Shown: piece after piece, positions 16,721 to 25,633 of the stretch
Layout of the letters: every line of letters starts with the position of its first letter
How positions within the stretch are numbered: the first letter of the stretch is position 1
Assembly (NCBI GenBank): GCA_020852965.1
Contig: JADYZV010000126.1
Coordinates: forward strand, 1-49,084
Reading direction: 5' to 3'
DNA length: 49,084 nucleotides
Origin: Pirellulaceae bacterium
GTDB lineage: Bacteria > Planctomycetota > Planctomycetia > Pirellulales > Pirellulaceae
Notes under the pieces: model-generated
Told to the model about the DNA's origin: nothing
Database searches by the model: none
Seen by the model: only the letters and a program-made list of their open reading frames with translations
Program-made: the position numbers and the translations under genes

Positions 16721-17962
16721 ATGAGCAATGTTCTAAGACTAGCACTAGTCGATCCTCACGATGCATCGCGTGAAACGCTTAAGAAGATGCTCTTGGGGAT
16801 GGACGTCGTGTGGCTCGAAGCCGAGTGCTCACGGTATGAGTTCTTTCCAGATGTCGTAGCCCAATCGGCCCCAGACGTTGGTGTTGTCAGCTTAGATAGC
16901 GACCCCGATAAAGCCGTCGCATTGCTTGAACGAATGCGAAGCGAAGCGGCCAATTGCGCCATGCTGGCGGTCAGCTCCAACAGTGATGGGCAATTGATTC
17001 TGCGTGCAATCCGGGCGGGTGCTAAGGAATTCCTGACGCTGCCGTTGAGCCTGGAAGATATGATCTCTGCTTTGGGAAGAATCTCGGAAGCCAGATTTGG
17101 TGGCAGTGCGGGAGGGAATTCACGGAGTACGAAGATCTATGCGGTTGCCGGCGCCTCGGGAGGCGTGGGCTGCACTAGTTTGGCGGTCAATCTTGGCTGT
17201 GTGCTAGCTTCGAATCCACAGAACACGGTTGCCCTTGTCGACTTGGACATGGCTGTTGGAGATGCCGATGTATTCCTCGATACGATACCCGACTACAGTT
17301 TGGTCGACGTAACACAGAACGTTGCACGCTTGGACTTTCAATTGCTCAAGCGTTCGCTTACGAAGCATTCCTCGGGTTTATACCTGCTGCCTAGACCGGT
17401 CCAATTGCAGGATGTCAGCCTGATCAACCCCGATTCATTGAAGCGAGTATTTGGTTTACTAAAGGCTACGTTCACTCATATTGTCATCGACACGTCGAAG
17501 AGTTTTTCCGAGACGGACCTGGCCGCATTTGAGTTTGCCAACGATGTCTTGATGGTCATCCAGCTCGACCTGCCATGTTTACGCAATTTGGTGCGGTTGC
17601 AGATGTCGTTTGACGAAATCGAAGGGCTGCGTGAGAAGTTGAAGATCGTGGTCAATCGCGTCGGCTTGGAGAGTGGTCAGATCAAGCTCAAGAAAGCGAA
17701 GGAAACCATTGGGCGCGAGATCTTCCATCAGATCCCTAACGACTATCGTACGATGATTGAGGTACGCAACAACGGTGTACCACTGCTGGAGCAGGCACCG
17801 AAAGCGCCAATCACTCTAGCCGTACAAGAGTTGGCAGCCCTATTGACCGGCGAGTCCAAGACGGGCGAAGAAGGGGATCATGACGCGCAGGCAGCGGGTC
17901 AAACCGGCGGCAGTAGTTCTTGGCTCGGCTTCTGGCCCAAAGGCGCAAAGTCCAAGACCTAG
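16721..17962 (+). CDS. cpaE: Tad pilus localisation ATPase CpaE/TadZ
   Basis: 413 residues from ATG 16721; a GTG two codons upstream (16715) is an alternative. A receiver-like domain (about 1-125, LALVDPHDASRETLKKML) precedes a MinD/ParA-type ATPase domain. The Walker A-like loop is GASGGVGCTS (about 143-152), in which the usual lysines are replaced; TadZ proteins are known for atypical Walker A loops, so it may act as a positional marker rather than an ordinary ATPase. The second switch region is DLDMAVGDADVFLD. It lies directly after the secretin gene. CpaF, TadB and TadC, which normally follow, are absent from the window. Confidence 0.88.
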   Translation: MSNVLRLALVDPHDASRETLKKMLLGMDVVWLEAECSRYEFFPDVVAQSAPDVGVVSLDSDPDKAVALLERMRSEAANCAMLAVSSNSDGQLILRAIRAGAKEFLTLPLSLEDMISALGRISEARFGGSAGGNSRSTKIYAVAGASGGVGCTSLAVNLGCVLASNPQNTVALVDLDMAVGDADVFLDTIPDYSLVDVTQNVARLDFQLLKRSLTKHSSGLYLLPRPVQLQDVSLINPDSLKRVFGLLKATFTHIVIDTSKSFSETDLAAFEFANDVLMVIQLDLPCLRNLVRLQMSFDEIEGLREKLKIVVNRVGLESGQIKLKKAKETIGREIFHQIPNDYRTMIEVRNNGVPLLEQAPKAPITLAVQELAALLTGESKTGEEGDHDAQAAGQTGGSSSWLGFWPKGAKSKT

Positions 17963-18064
17963 TTTCTATTGCTTTACCTCCTACCTGCTCGCATGGCCGC
18001 GTGGCCGCGCGATAGACCTGTAGACGCTGGTTCGGCGAGTAATTGTCTTCAAGGAAGTGACTTC

Positions 18065-20770
18065 ATGGACGGAGCACGCAGCCTGCGTGGTTGGTTGGCA
18101 GCGCTCACAGTAGCGTTGACTTTGACGCTCGTTTTTCTGGCTGTCGAGAAGCATATTCGCGTGCCAGCAGCGACTCTCTTGGGGAGACTGAGCGGTGTCG
18201 ATACGCTGCTTCGAGTCGAGTCGACGCACGTGGCGAAGGTATCCCATGGCATCGTGCTTGGCCTCGATTCCCGACTGGCAAGTATCGTTGAGTTTCCCCG
18301 TTCCGACTCGGCCTCTATCACGCGAAGAAATGAACGAGGTCGTGAAAGCCTTTCGGCCTCGCTCATGCGACGTCCCCCCGAGCCCGCCGTAAGTGTCGTC
18401 TTGCAGGCGCCAGTGGCGCTCGATGAGCTTACCAGTTTGCCTCTGCATAGCAGCCGCTCCAGGCTCGAGTATTTGATGGAAGCCATGGACGGCGCGCTGT
18501 CCAGCCCAATGCGCAGCGCTAGCGCGCAAATCTCAGAATCCAATACTGCTAGCCTCACGTTAGCCACGCAGCGCGCAGCTACGCTCAATGTACCGAGCCA
18601 ATTGGCTGGGCAGATCGCGCAGCCCAGTGGACTTTATGCCGAACTGTCCGATCTGGCTCAACTGGTGGATCCAGCCTCTCGCAATGTCACTCAAAGCGCC
18701 CGCGCTGAATCTCCCCTCAGCGACATCCTGGTAAGTCGCACTCCACGTCTCCATTCTCCATCAGCCGAAGATGAAACCATCCGCCATTGGGTCTTGTCCA
18801 CGCGCACTGTGCTCGACCGCGTGGTGATCGAACATGGGTTGGGTCATGTCGACAGTGGACGAGATTTACAAGAAATGTTGCAGCTCGTCAAACAGGCCGA
18901 AAAGCTTGGCAACGCTGCGACCAATCAAGAATTGGCGCGGACCATGCTTAGTGTTGGCTACAGTCTGGAACGCCGAGTGGTCGTCTGGCAGGCGATTCAG
19001 AATTGCCTGCAAGGGAACGTGATTGCTCGCACAACACCGCGCAATCCAGATACGGCCCGTGGGGAACTGGCCGCCGCGGTCCGCGAAGTGGGTGAGAAAC
19101 TGAGCGACACCGGGGATGAGTCCAATTGGCGCAAGTACTTGATGTTAGACGAACTGACCGCTTGGGCCAATTCCCCGCAGAGCAGTTGGAGCGAAGGAAA
19201 TGATTTGGCCCTGGTTGCGCTATCGCGACTACATTGGCAACGTTTGTCGGAAGCCCAGCAACGCTTTCTGAGTCAAGCGGAATTCGAAGAACTTGGCTCG
19301 CACCTACTCGTCTGGGGGCGTGATGCGATCGACTATCGCCAATTGCTCATCGCCCTCGAAACACTCGAAGAGCATCCGACTAGCCGCGTCGGTGCGCAAA
19401 TGGCGAGTTCCATTCAAATCCTTCGACTGTCGCGGGAAGAAAAGCAGCAGCAACTCGCAGCAGCCCTAAATAATCACTACCGCAATGCCAATTTACGGCT
19501 GACGCTGTCGGAACAAATGATTCAACGACTGTTGCCGGGGGAACAGGTCGATTCGCGACCCGTGCGTCAGAATATTCTGGGGGCCAACACTTCTGGCGCC
19601 AGTACGGTGCACACTCAATTGCGGGTCAAGCTAGTTCCCGATTCGACAGCGTGGAACGTGGGGATTGGCGTGGTGGGCGATTTGGTGAGTAGGACCAGCA
19701 GTTCCAAAGGTCCAGCGGTGTTTCATAGCACTTCGATGGCGCAGATCGATAGTAACCGCTACGTGCGAATCGACCCACGTGGCTTTGAGGTCTCGGCGGC
19801 ACCAACGCTCGTCGACTCGCAGGACTACTTGCGAAACATGAGCACCGATTTCGACAGTTTGCCGCTTATTGGCGACTTGGCGCGATTCTTGGTGCGCGAA
19901 CAGTTCAATCAGAAACGGGGCTTAGCCAAACGCATTACTCAGCGTATCATAGCCCGCGAAGCAGACGCTGAACTTGACCGACGACTCGACGAGAGTCTTG
20001 GTATAGCCGAAAGGGAATTGGCCGAACGAATAGTCGGTCCGCTTCAGCGGCTGAATCTCAATCCCTTGGTGGTCGCCATGAACACGACCGAGCAGCGACT
20101 GTCGGTCCGCTATCGGGTAGCCAACGAGACGCAGTTGGGAGCCAATACTCCACGACCTCGAGCGCCCGGCGATAGCCTATTGAGTATGCAAGTTCATCAA
20201 TCGGCCATCAACAATACAATTGAACAAATAGGGCTCAGCGGCCGCCTGTGGACGATCCCGGAACTCTACGAGCGGTTGGGGGAGGCCTTTCAAGGGGCGA
20301 AGTGGAGACTTCCTGAAGAACTCGGAAGTGATGTCAACGAGACGCGAATTCGGTTTGCGGATAGCCGTCCAGCTACCGTCGAACTCGTGGATGGAAGATT
20401 ACGTCTGACGCTACGAATTGCCGAGTTTAGCCAAGGTGATCGCTTTCACATCGAACGCTTTATAGTAACCTCCAGCTACGTACCTGCTGCAGAAGGCATG
20501 TCTGCCGAATTGATACGCGATGGTGTCGTCGAGATCGTCAGCAATCATGATCGACTTAAACTGCGCGTCATTTTTGCCAAAATCTTTGTCTCCAATCCGC
20601 AAATCCCCTTGATCAGCGAGAGTTGGGTCAGTGATTCGCGCAGCGATGGCTTGGCGGTATCTCAAGTCGAGATCCGAGATGGTTGGCTCGCCGTAGCCGT
20701 CTCTCCCGAGAATTCGGTGCAAGCCGCACAAGTGGCCGCGCGAGCTCAACAATTGCGTTCGCTGAAGTAG
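18065..20770 (+). CDS. Large membrane-anchored protein of unknown function, Tad-linked
   Basis: 901 residues from ATG 18065, chosen because AAGGAAGTGA lies just upstream; an earlier in-frame start at 17969 would add a poor N-terminus. One membrane segment (WLAALTVALTLTLVFLAV, about 12-29) suggests an inner-membrane anchor with a large periplasmic part. That part has alpha-helical stretches (about 230-560), then a domain with LRVKLVPDSTAWNVGIGVVG and later mixed strands (RFIVTSSYVPAAEGMSAEL). No family was recognised. It starts 103 nt after cpaE on the same strand and may share its transcript, so a role in pilus assembly or anchoring is possible but not shown. Confidence 0.75.
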   Translation: MDGARSLRGWLAALTVALTLTLVFLAVEKHIRVPAATLLGRLSGVDTLLRVESTHVAKVSHGIVLGLDSRLASIVEFPRSDSASITRRNERGRESLSASLMRRPPEPAVSVVLQAPVALDELTSLPLHSSRSRLEYLMEAMDGALSSPMRSASAQISESNTASLTLATQRAATLNVPSQLAGQIAQPSGLYAELSDLAQLVDPASRNVTQSARAESPLSDILVSRTPRLHSPSAEDETIRHWVLSTRTVLDRVVIEHGLGHVDSGRDLQEMLQLVKQAEKLGNAATNQELARTMLSVGYSLERRVVVWQAIQNCLQGNVIARTTPRNPDTARGELAAAVREVGEKLSDTGDESNWRKYLMLDELTAWANSPQSSWSEGNDLALVALSRLHWQRLSEAQQRFLSQAEFEELGSHLLVWGRDAIDYRQLLIALETLEEHPTSRVGAQMASSIQILRLSREEKQQQLAAALNNHYRNANLRLTLSEQMIQRLLPGEQVDSRPVRQNILGANTSGASTVHTQLRVKLVPDSTAWNVGIGVVGDLVSRTSSSKGPAVFHSTSMAQIDSNRYVRIDPRGFEVSAAPTLVDSQDYLRNMSTDFDSLPLIGDLARFLVREQFNQKRGLAKRITQRIIAREADAELDRRLDESLGIAERELAERIVGPLQRLNLNPLVVAMNTTEQRLSVRYRVANETQLGANTPRPRAPGDSLLSMQVHQSAINNTIEQIGLSGRLWTIPELYERLGEAFQGAKWRLPEELGSDVNETRIRFADSRPATVELVDGRLRLTLRIAEFSQGDRFHIERFIVTSSYVPAAEGMSAELIRDGVVEIVSNHDRLKLRVIFAKIFVSNPQIPLISESWVSDSRSDGLAVSQVEIRDGWLAVAVSPENSVQAAQVAARAQQLRSLK

Positions 20771-20834
20771 TCTTGTGGATTCGATGAGGTTACTATGGTG
20801 GCTTCCCTGACCGTCCGCCATTTGGTTGATTGCC

Positions 20835-22487
20835 ATGCTTCACGCTCCCGTACCCGATGCGCCACGTAGATTAACGGGGGCGAGGTCGCCTCGATATCTG
20901 GTCGACTTCCACCCCAAACAGTTGCCGCACTACTTCACGGATGTACTGATCATCGGTGGTGGATTGGCCGGCCTTCGAGCAGCCAATGAACTAGGAGACG
21001 ATGTAAGGGCCATCGTGGTCACCAAAGACCGACTGCAGGAGAGCAATAGCAACTATGCACAAGGCGGCATCGCCAGCGTGTGGGATCCTGAGGACTGCTT
21101 TGAGGATCATGTGCAAGACACGCTGTCCGCAGGCGGGAATTTCTGTCACCCAGACGTGGTCGACATGGTCGTACGCGAAGCCCCCAATCGCGTCGAAGAA
21201 CTGATCCGATGGGGAACGCAGTTCGATTCACACGACGGACAGATGATGCTCGGACGCGAGGGGGGGCATAGCCGCCATCGCATTTTGCACGCGTTGGGTG
21301 ACGCCACTGGCAAAGAGATCATGCGCGCGGTCATCGACTACACGCGTTCGCGCGATAATATTGAGATCTGGGAACGCGCCTTCACTATCGATCTGTTATC
21401 CCAAGAGGGGCGTTGCCACGGAGCGATCATCTTGCGCGGTGATCGCCAACCCATCTTGCTCTGGGCCAAACAAACGATCCTGGCAACTGGCGGTTGCGGT
21501 CAAGTCTATCGAGAAACCACGAATCCACGCGTCGCAACAGGTGACGGACACGCGCTGGCCTATCGAGCCGGTGCGAAGGTACGCGATATGGAGTTTATGC
21601 AGTTCCACCCTACCGTACTGTATATTGCTGGTAGCTCGCGAACCCTGGTTACCGAGGCGATTCGCGGGGCTGGCGCGTATCTAGTCGATAGCGAGAACGT
21701 TCGCTTTATGTCCCACTACGATTCGCGATTGGAATTGGCACCGCGCGACGTGGTTAGCCAGGCAATCGTGTTGCAGATGGAGAAGACTCGGCATCCTTGC
21801 GTGTATTTGTCTCTCAAGCATTTGGACCCCGAGCGAGTGCGGGCGGAGTTTCCGGGGTTTGTCGCTTCATGTACCAAGTTCGATCTTGATGCGACCCAAG
21901 ACCCGATACCGGTACGACCCGGTGCGCACTATATGATCGGTGGCGTCGAGGTCGATCAATTCGGACGGACATCCGTGGCCGGCTTGTGGGCCGCCGGAGA
22001 GGTTACCAGTTCCGGGTTGCACGGTGCCAATCGGCTGGCTTCCAATAGTCTGCTGGAAGGACTCGTGTATGGTGTGCGGGCTGGGCAATTGGCCGGCCAA
22101 GAGGCAGGCAACTGTCCGGACGAGTATCGCGTGCTTCCGATCAGCAGCCGGCGCAGTTATCGTTTGACCGAATCGCTGGATATTGCCGACATTCGCAATT
22201 CAGTGCAAAGCCTAATGTGGCGCATGGTCGGAGTGCAGCGCCACGCAGATCGGTTGTCCGAGGCGTTGGCGCAGATTCAAGCCTACTCACGCTACGTCCT
22301 ACCGCACGCCTTCGATACCGTCGAGGGTTGGGAGCTTCAAAACCTACTGACCATCTCCCATTTGATGTGCGAAGCCGCGCTGGTGCGCACCGAATCTCGC
22401 GGTGTACACATGCGCACCGACTTCCCCGAAACCGATGACGCCAACTGGCGCCAACATCTGGTGTTCGAACAGCCATCAACGCCGTAA
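20835..22487 (+). CDS. nadB: L-aspartate oxidase
   Basis: 550 residues from ATG 20835. FAD-dependent oxidation of aspartate to iminoaspartate, the first step of NAD synthesis, in the cytoplasm. The N-terminal Rossmann motif GGGLAG (about 41-46), SNYAQGGIAS, the HxxxR-type active-site region (ALGDATG, MEFMQFHPT) and HGANRLASNSLLEG are all present. It belongs to the succinate dehydrogenase flavoprotein family; GANRLASNSLLE and the lack of an SDH partner favour NadB. A TTG at 20826 is an alternative start. nadA and nadC are not in the window. Two structured repeat elements follow the stop codon. Confidence 0.95.
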   Translation: MLHAPVPDAPRRLTGARSPRYLVDFHPKQLPHYFTDVLIIGGGLAGLRAANELGDDVRAIVVTKDRLQESNSNYAQGGIASVWDPEDCFEDHVQDTLSAGGNFCHPDVVDMVVREAPNRVEELIRWGTQFDSHDGQMMLGREGGHSRHRILHALGDATGKEIMRAVIDYTRSRDNIEIWERAFTIDLLSQEGRCHGAIILRGDRQPILLWAKQTILATGGCGQVYRETTNPRVATGDGHALAYRAGAKVRDMEFMQFHPTVLYIAGSSRTLVTEAIRGAGAYLVDSENVRFMSHYDSRLELAPRDVVSQAIVLQMEKTRHPCVYLSLKHLDPERVRAEFPGFVASCTKFDLDATQDPIPVRPGAHYMIGGVEVDQFGRTSVAGLWAAGEVTSSGLHGANRLASNSLLEGLVYGVRAGQLAGQEAGNCPDEYRVLPISSRRSYRLTESLDIADIRNSVQSLMWRMVGVQRHADRLSEALAQIQAYSRYVLPHAFDTVEGWELQNLLTISHLMCEAALVRTESRGVHMRTDFPETDDANWRQHLVFEQPSTP

Positions 22488-22497
22488 CACGTGGCCC

Positions 22498-22595
22498 CTC
22501 TGTGTTCTCCGTGCCTCTGGGTTTCAATCCCCTCCGATTGAGTCCAAAAAGCCACCCCTAAGGCTTGCGTTCCCGCTTTTTGGGGAAACACAGAG
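22498..22595. repeat. 98-bp nested-hairpin element after nadB
   Basis: Outer arms CTCTGTGTT (22498-22506) and AACACAGAG (22587-22595) and inner arms CCAAAAAGC (22544-22552) and GCTTTTTGG (22575-22583) are each perfect 9-bp inverted repeats. The CACAGAG-containing ends resemble a dispersed sequence found in many bacterial genomes that reads as THREHR-like peptides when translated. It starts 11 nt after the nadB stop and could act in 3'-end formation. Confidence 0.75.
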
Positions 22596-22606
22596 TTAAC
22601 AGAGAT

Positions 22607-22698
22607 AAGCACCCACGCTTAAGTCTATGCGCATATTTGGCCGCTTTGCCGTTAGCCAGGGTTAATTGATCTGCCAGGTAACTTATGCGTGGGTGCTT
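22607..22698. repeat. 92-bp element with 12-bp terminal inverted repeats, copy 2
   Basis: Ends AAGCACCCACGC (22607-22618) and GCGTGGGTGCTT (22687-22698), extendable by one base pair outward. Inside, TTGGCC begins 30 nt after the left end, exactly as in copy 1 at 12461-12553, and TGGC/GCCA can pair. The internal sequence is clearly related but diverged. No obvious target-site duplication is seen. Confidence 0.85.
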
Positions 22699-22794
22699 AT
22701 GTGTTGAACAGCGGTAGTCCAACGACTGCCGGAGATCCCACCGAGTCAGATTCTCTTGACTCCATCATTCTGCCCTGAATCGGCATCGTGATTA

Positions 22795-22824
22795 GGCAGG
22801 AGCGTCGTCGGCAGGAGCGTCGTC
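22795..22824. repeat. Direct duplication, 2 x 15 bp
   Basis: GGCAGGAGCGTCGTC occurs twice in immediate succession (22795-22809 and 22810-22824), followed by a partial third copy. Its role is unknown. Confidence 0.8.
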
Positions 22825-23114
22825 GACAGGAAGGGCGATTTGGAGTGGAAGCGTTTTATCATCGACGATCTCCACCTCCCTCAACATGGCTGAGCAGCAG
22901 ACTAGGGAACACTAACCTTCACTAATCGCACACTAATCCATTCGACGCCCCTGATAAGCAGTACAAACATTGCCAATCACATGGTGGAAATCGCCGAGAA
23001 GTGTCCAAAATCGCAAAATCTTCCTACGGATTCGCCCGGCCGGAGACACTAAATAGGTAGGCATAAAATTTTTTGCGTCGATAGTTCCTCCGACCTAGTA
23101 TTTGAGCAGACAAC

Positions 23115-25505
23115 ATGCGGTTAACATTGCGAACACTTTTGGCCTATCGCGATCGCGTTCTGAGCCCTGCGGATGCAGAAGATCTGCATCGCCGCATCCA
23201 AATCAGCCACGATGCCGGAAACCTGCTACGACGCATCTCCGCCGTCACCGGGCGCAATGCCGTGTTGGCGCCTCCGGTGCTCGGTAAGGGCCTCGGTGGC
23301 GACGCCAATTCGATTGCTGAGTACTTGGACGACGCTATGCAGCATACGCAACTCCCCGAGTTGGAGCGGATTTGCTTGGTGTCCGATATGCATTTGGCTG
23401 AACTGGCCGACTGCCACTCGCTGCTATCGACAGCCGCGCATACTAAGGTGAGCGTTTCGAGCGAGCTACGACGGATGGCACTGGCGCTGGGAGCCCCCGT
23501 TCAGCGCGGCCAAATCGAGCAGGAAATCGAGAACCGCAAGGCGCCCCGTCGTCGTGGAAAACAGACAGACGTTATGGTTCGCGTCGATGCGGCACATGGT
23601 TCACCTATTCCCGAGGTGGCGAAGCCGAAGGTTCCTGTCCAAGTCGAATCGCCGATGCTGGTCTCAGGAGGTGAGTCGATTAAGCCGCAGGGACTAAACT
23701 TGGAAACCACCGCGCTGACACACGAAGTGCCCGACTACTTGATGGGCTCATCCGCAGGGAATTGGAAAATCCCACTGGCTATCGGTGCGCTGGCTGCGGT
23801 GCTCGTGATGCTGGTGTGGCAGTCGCTTGGCCCATGGGAGAAAGTGACGGAGCTGTTTGCCAAAGTCCCTGTAACCGGCCAATTGAGAAATGTTGAATCG
23901 CGCCGAATCGAACTTGACGTGATTACCGAAACCGAGCAGGGACCGCCAGGCGTGGCAGCTAATACCCCCTCCCCTATCGTTGTCGATTCTGACGACACCA
24001 TGCCGCCGGGTGCCAATGCGACTCCAGTCGAAGAGTCGCCTATTGAGGAGGATATCATCGTAGACACGGAACTCAGCGGGCCGCCTGGAATCGACGCATT
24101 GACGGAAGCCAAACCGCCACAACCTGCGACCGAACAGGAGCGAGGCGTCGAGAGCTCGACCGAAGCTCCACCTAGCAACGAAGCCGACGTAACCGTTGAG
24201 TTGAAAGCGATTTCCGATCAAGGGGCTCAGCCAGATGCTTCCCGAATCAATAACTCGGCCGGTTCGCAAGCTGTTTGGTTGCCCAGCGATGCACGCGCCG
24301 AGCAAGCGGTCATTCTTTGGCGCGATGCAGGCGTCTGGCATCGCGTAGAGGCAGGCAAGCCATTGCCAATCGGCAGCCGTTGGGTCATCCCTCCATCAAC
24401 TCGAACGACGATCGACTTGCCGAGCGGCGTATTGTGGACCGCCTGCGGTCCATCGCAACTTGAGCTGGCCTCAGTTGGCGAAGACCAGACGAACGGTGAG
24501 CAAGCCACGCGGATCGTTACCCCGCTTTGCCGTGCTCTGGTTCGCGGTGGTCCCGATGGTGGAGTATTACTGTTGTCGACACCGGTCGGAGATTTCAAAC
24601 TGGAATTGATCCACCCCAATAGCTTGGCATCGGTCGAGATGTCGTATCGTCCCGTTGAGGCGGGATCGATCGTCGATCAACAGTCGACGAAACCGATACT
24701 GATTATTGTGGCCGCTGAAGAGAGTTTACAAATAACTCGACTCGACCCCGATGGCTCTAGCGAACCACAAGAACTCAGTCTCGGAGACGGACTCGCGTGC
24801 GTCGCGGAAAGTCAACCAATCAGGTTTCGTTTGCAGAACATTCCCGCATGGTTCCGGAGTAGTATCGAACGCCCCATCGATGGCTTGGCCGTTTCCGATC
24901 TCAGTCGAGCCACGGAGAAGCGCGCAGCGGATCCGAAGGTTGTCGCAAGCGACGCCACTCGATCGGAGACCTCGACGAGTGGGGCAGAGCTAGACATTGC
25001 CTCTATACTCACTGAACTCAGTCGTTCACGCCGGCCAGAGTCGGCCGCGTTGGCTGTGCAAGTATCCCTGTTGTGTGGCAACTGGCATCCGATAGCCGCT
25101 GGATTCTTGGACGACGTGCGGATGCGCAGCCACTGGACGCCGACTCTCAACCTCGCGCGACAGCTTCTGGCCGCCGAACCGACCGCAGAAGTCGAAGCTC
25201 GCAAGTCTTTCACCAAGGCATACTCGGAGACTGGCATCGACCTTGTCGATTTGCTATGCGGCTACCCCGCCGATCAACTCGATGCAGACGCCCTAGCCAG
25301 GATCGTTCAACGATTGGAGAGCTCGCAATTGGCAATGCGCGTGCTGGCTGTCTATCAGTTGCAAATCTTGACGGGAAAATCGCTTGGCATCCAACCGGCG
25401 ACCATCTCTCGTAGCGGAGTGCAGCAATGGCGTCGCGAGCTGGCCAACAATCGCTCATTGCTACTCCCAGTCCCCGACCCAATTTGGGAGCGCGCAGGCA
25501 AGTGA
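23115..25505 (+). CDS. Planctomycete-type membrane-anchored protein of unknown function
   Basis: 796 residues. The N-terminus MRLTLRTLLAYRDRVLSPAD and the following AEYLDDAMQ...PELERICLVSDMHLAELADCHSLL (about 68-104) match a domain repeatedly seen at the N-terminus of planctomycete proteins; this is recognised from memory, not by a search. The cytoplasmic part (1-215) ends in a basic linker (RKAPRRRGKQ). One membrane segment (IPLAIGALAAVLVMLVW, about 219-235) precedes a Pro/Glu-rich stretch and a large extracytoplasmic domain with a beta-rich part (VWHRVEAGKPLPIGSRWVI) and a helical C-terminus. The layout, small cytoplasmic domain plus sensor-like outer part, resembles anti-sigma-type or FecR-like regulators, but no sigma factor is adjacent. 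Confidence 0.75.
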   Translation: MRLTLRTLLAYRDRVLSPADAEDLHRRIQISHDAGNLLRRISAVTGRNAVLAPPVLGKGLGGDANSIAEYLDDAMQHTQLPELERICLVSDMHLAELADCHSLLSTAAHTKVSVSSELRRMALALGAPVQRGQIEQEIENRKAPRRRGKQTDVMVRVDAAHGSPIPEVAKPKVPVQVESPMLVSGGESIKPQGLNLETTALTHEVPDYLMGSSAGNWKIPLAIGALAAVLVMLVWQSLGPWEKVTELFAKVPVTGQLRNVESRRIELDVITETEQGPPGVAANTPSPIVVDSDDTMPPGANATPVEESPIEEDIIVDTELSGPPGIDALTEAKPPQPATEQERGVESSTEAPPSNEADVTVELKAISDQGAQPDASRINNSAGSQAVWLPSDARAEQAVILWRDAGVWHRVEAGKPLPIGSRWVIPPSTRTTIDLPSGVLWTACGPSQLELASVGEDQTNGEQATRIVTPLCRALVRGGPDGGVLLLSTPVGDFKLELIHPNSLASVEMSYRPVEAGSIVDQQSTKPILIIVAAEESLQITRLDPDGSSEPQELSLGDGLACVAESQPIRFRLQNIPAWFRSSIERPIDGLAVSDLSRATEKRAADPKVVASDATRSETSTSGAELDIASILTELSRSRRPESAALAVQVSLLCGNWHPIAAGFLDDVRMRSHWTPTLNLARQLLAAEPTAEVEARKSFTKAYSETGIDLVDLLCGYPADQLDADALARIVQRLESSQLAMRVLAVYQLQILTGKSLGIQPATISRSGVQQWRRELANNRSLLLPVPDPIWERAGK

Positions 25506-25516
25506 ATGCAGCCGCC

Positions 25517-25630
25517 AATGTGGCCCGACGCTCCGTCGTCGGAAAACAATGTAGCCCGACGCTCCGCCGTCGGAAAACTAATGCAGCCCGACGCTCCGCC
25601 GTCGGAAAACTAATGCGCCCCGACGCTCCC
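25517..25630. repeat. Tandem palindromic repeats behind lpxB
   Basis: Three full units of 31-32 bp (25517-25547, 25548-25579, 25580-25611) and a partial fourth (25612-25630). Each contains CCGACG...CGTCGG (6-bp stem) and a flanking AAAAC run. The array starts 11 nt after the gene at 23115-25505 and ends 3 nt before the lpxB stop, so it fills the whole convergent gap. It may act as a bidirectional transcription-ending structure. Related single copies lie inside coding sequence at 29462-29491 and 38901-38926. Confidence 0.9.
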
Positions 25631-25633
25631 TGA

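Larger units (their letters stand above)
22488..23114. other. Intergenic region rich in repeats after nadB
   Basis: 627 nt. It holds two structured elements (22498-22595 and 22607-22698) and a direct 15-bp duplication at 22795-22824. No gene was recognised. Promoter signals for the gene at 23115 were not identified. Confidence 0.6.

Noticed and set aside
22337-22612. Minus-strand frame reading THREHR-like peptides after nadB
   Set aside because: This peptide type is a known by-product of translating a dispersed CACAGAG-containing repeat; it overlaps nadB and is not a gene.
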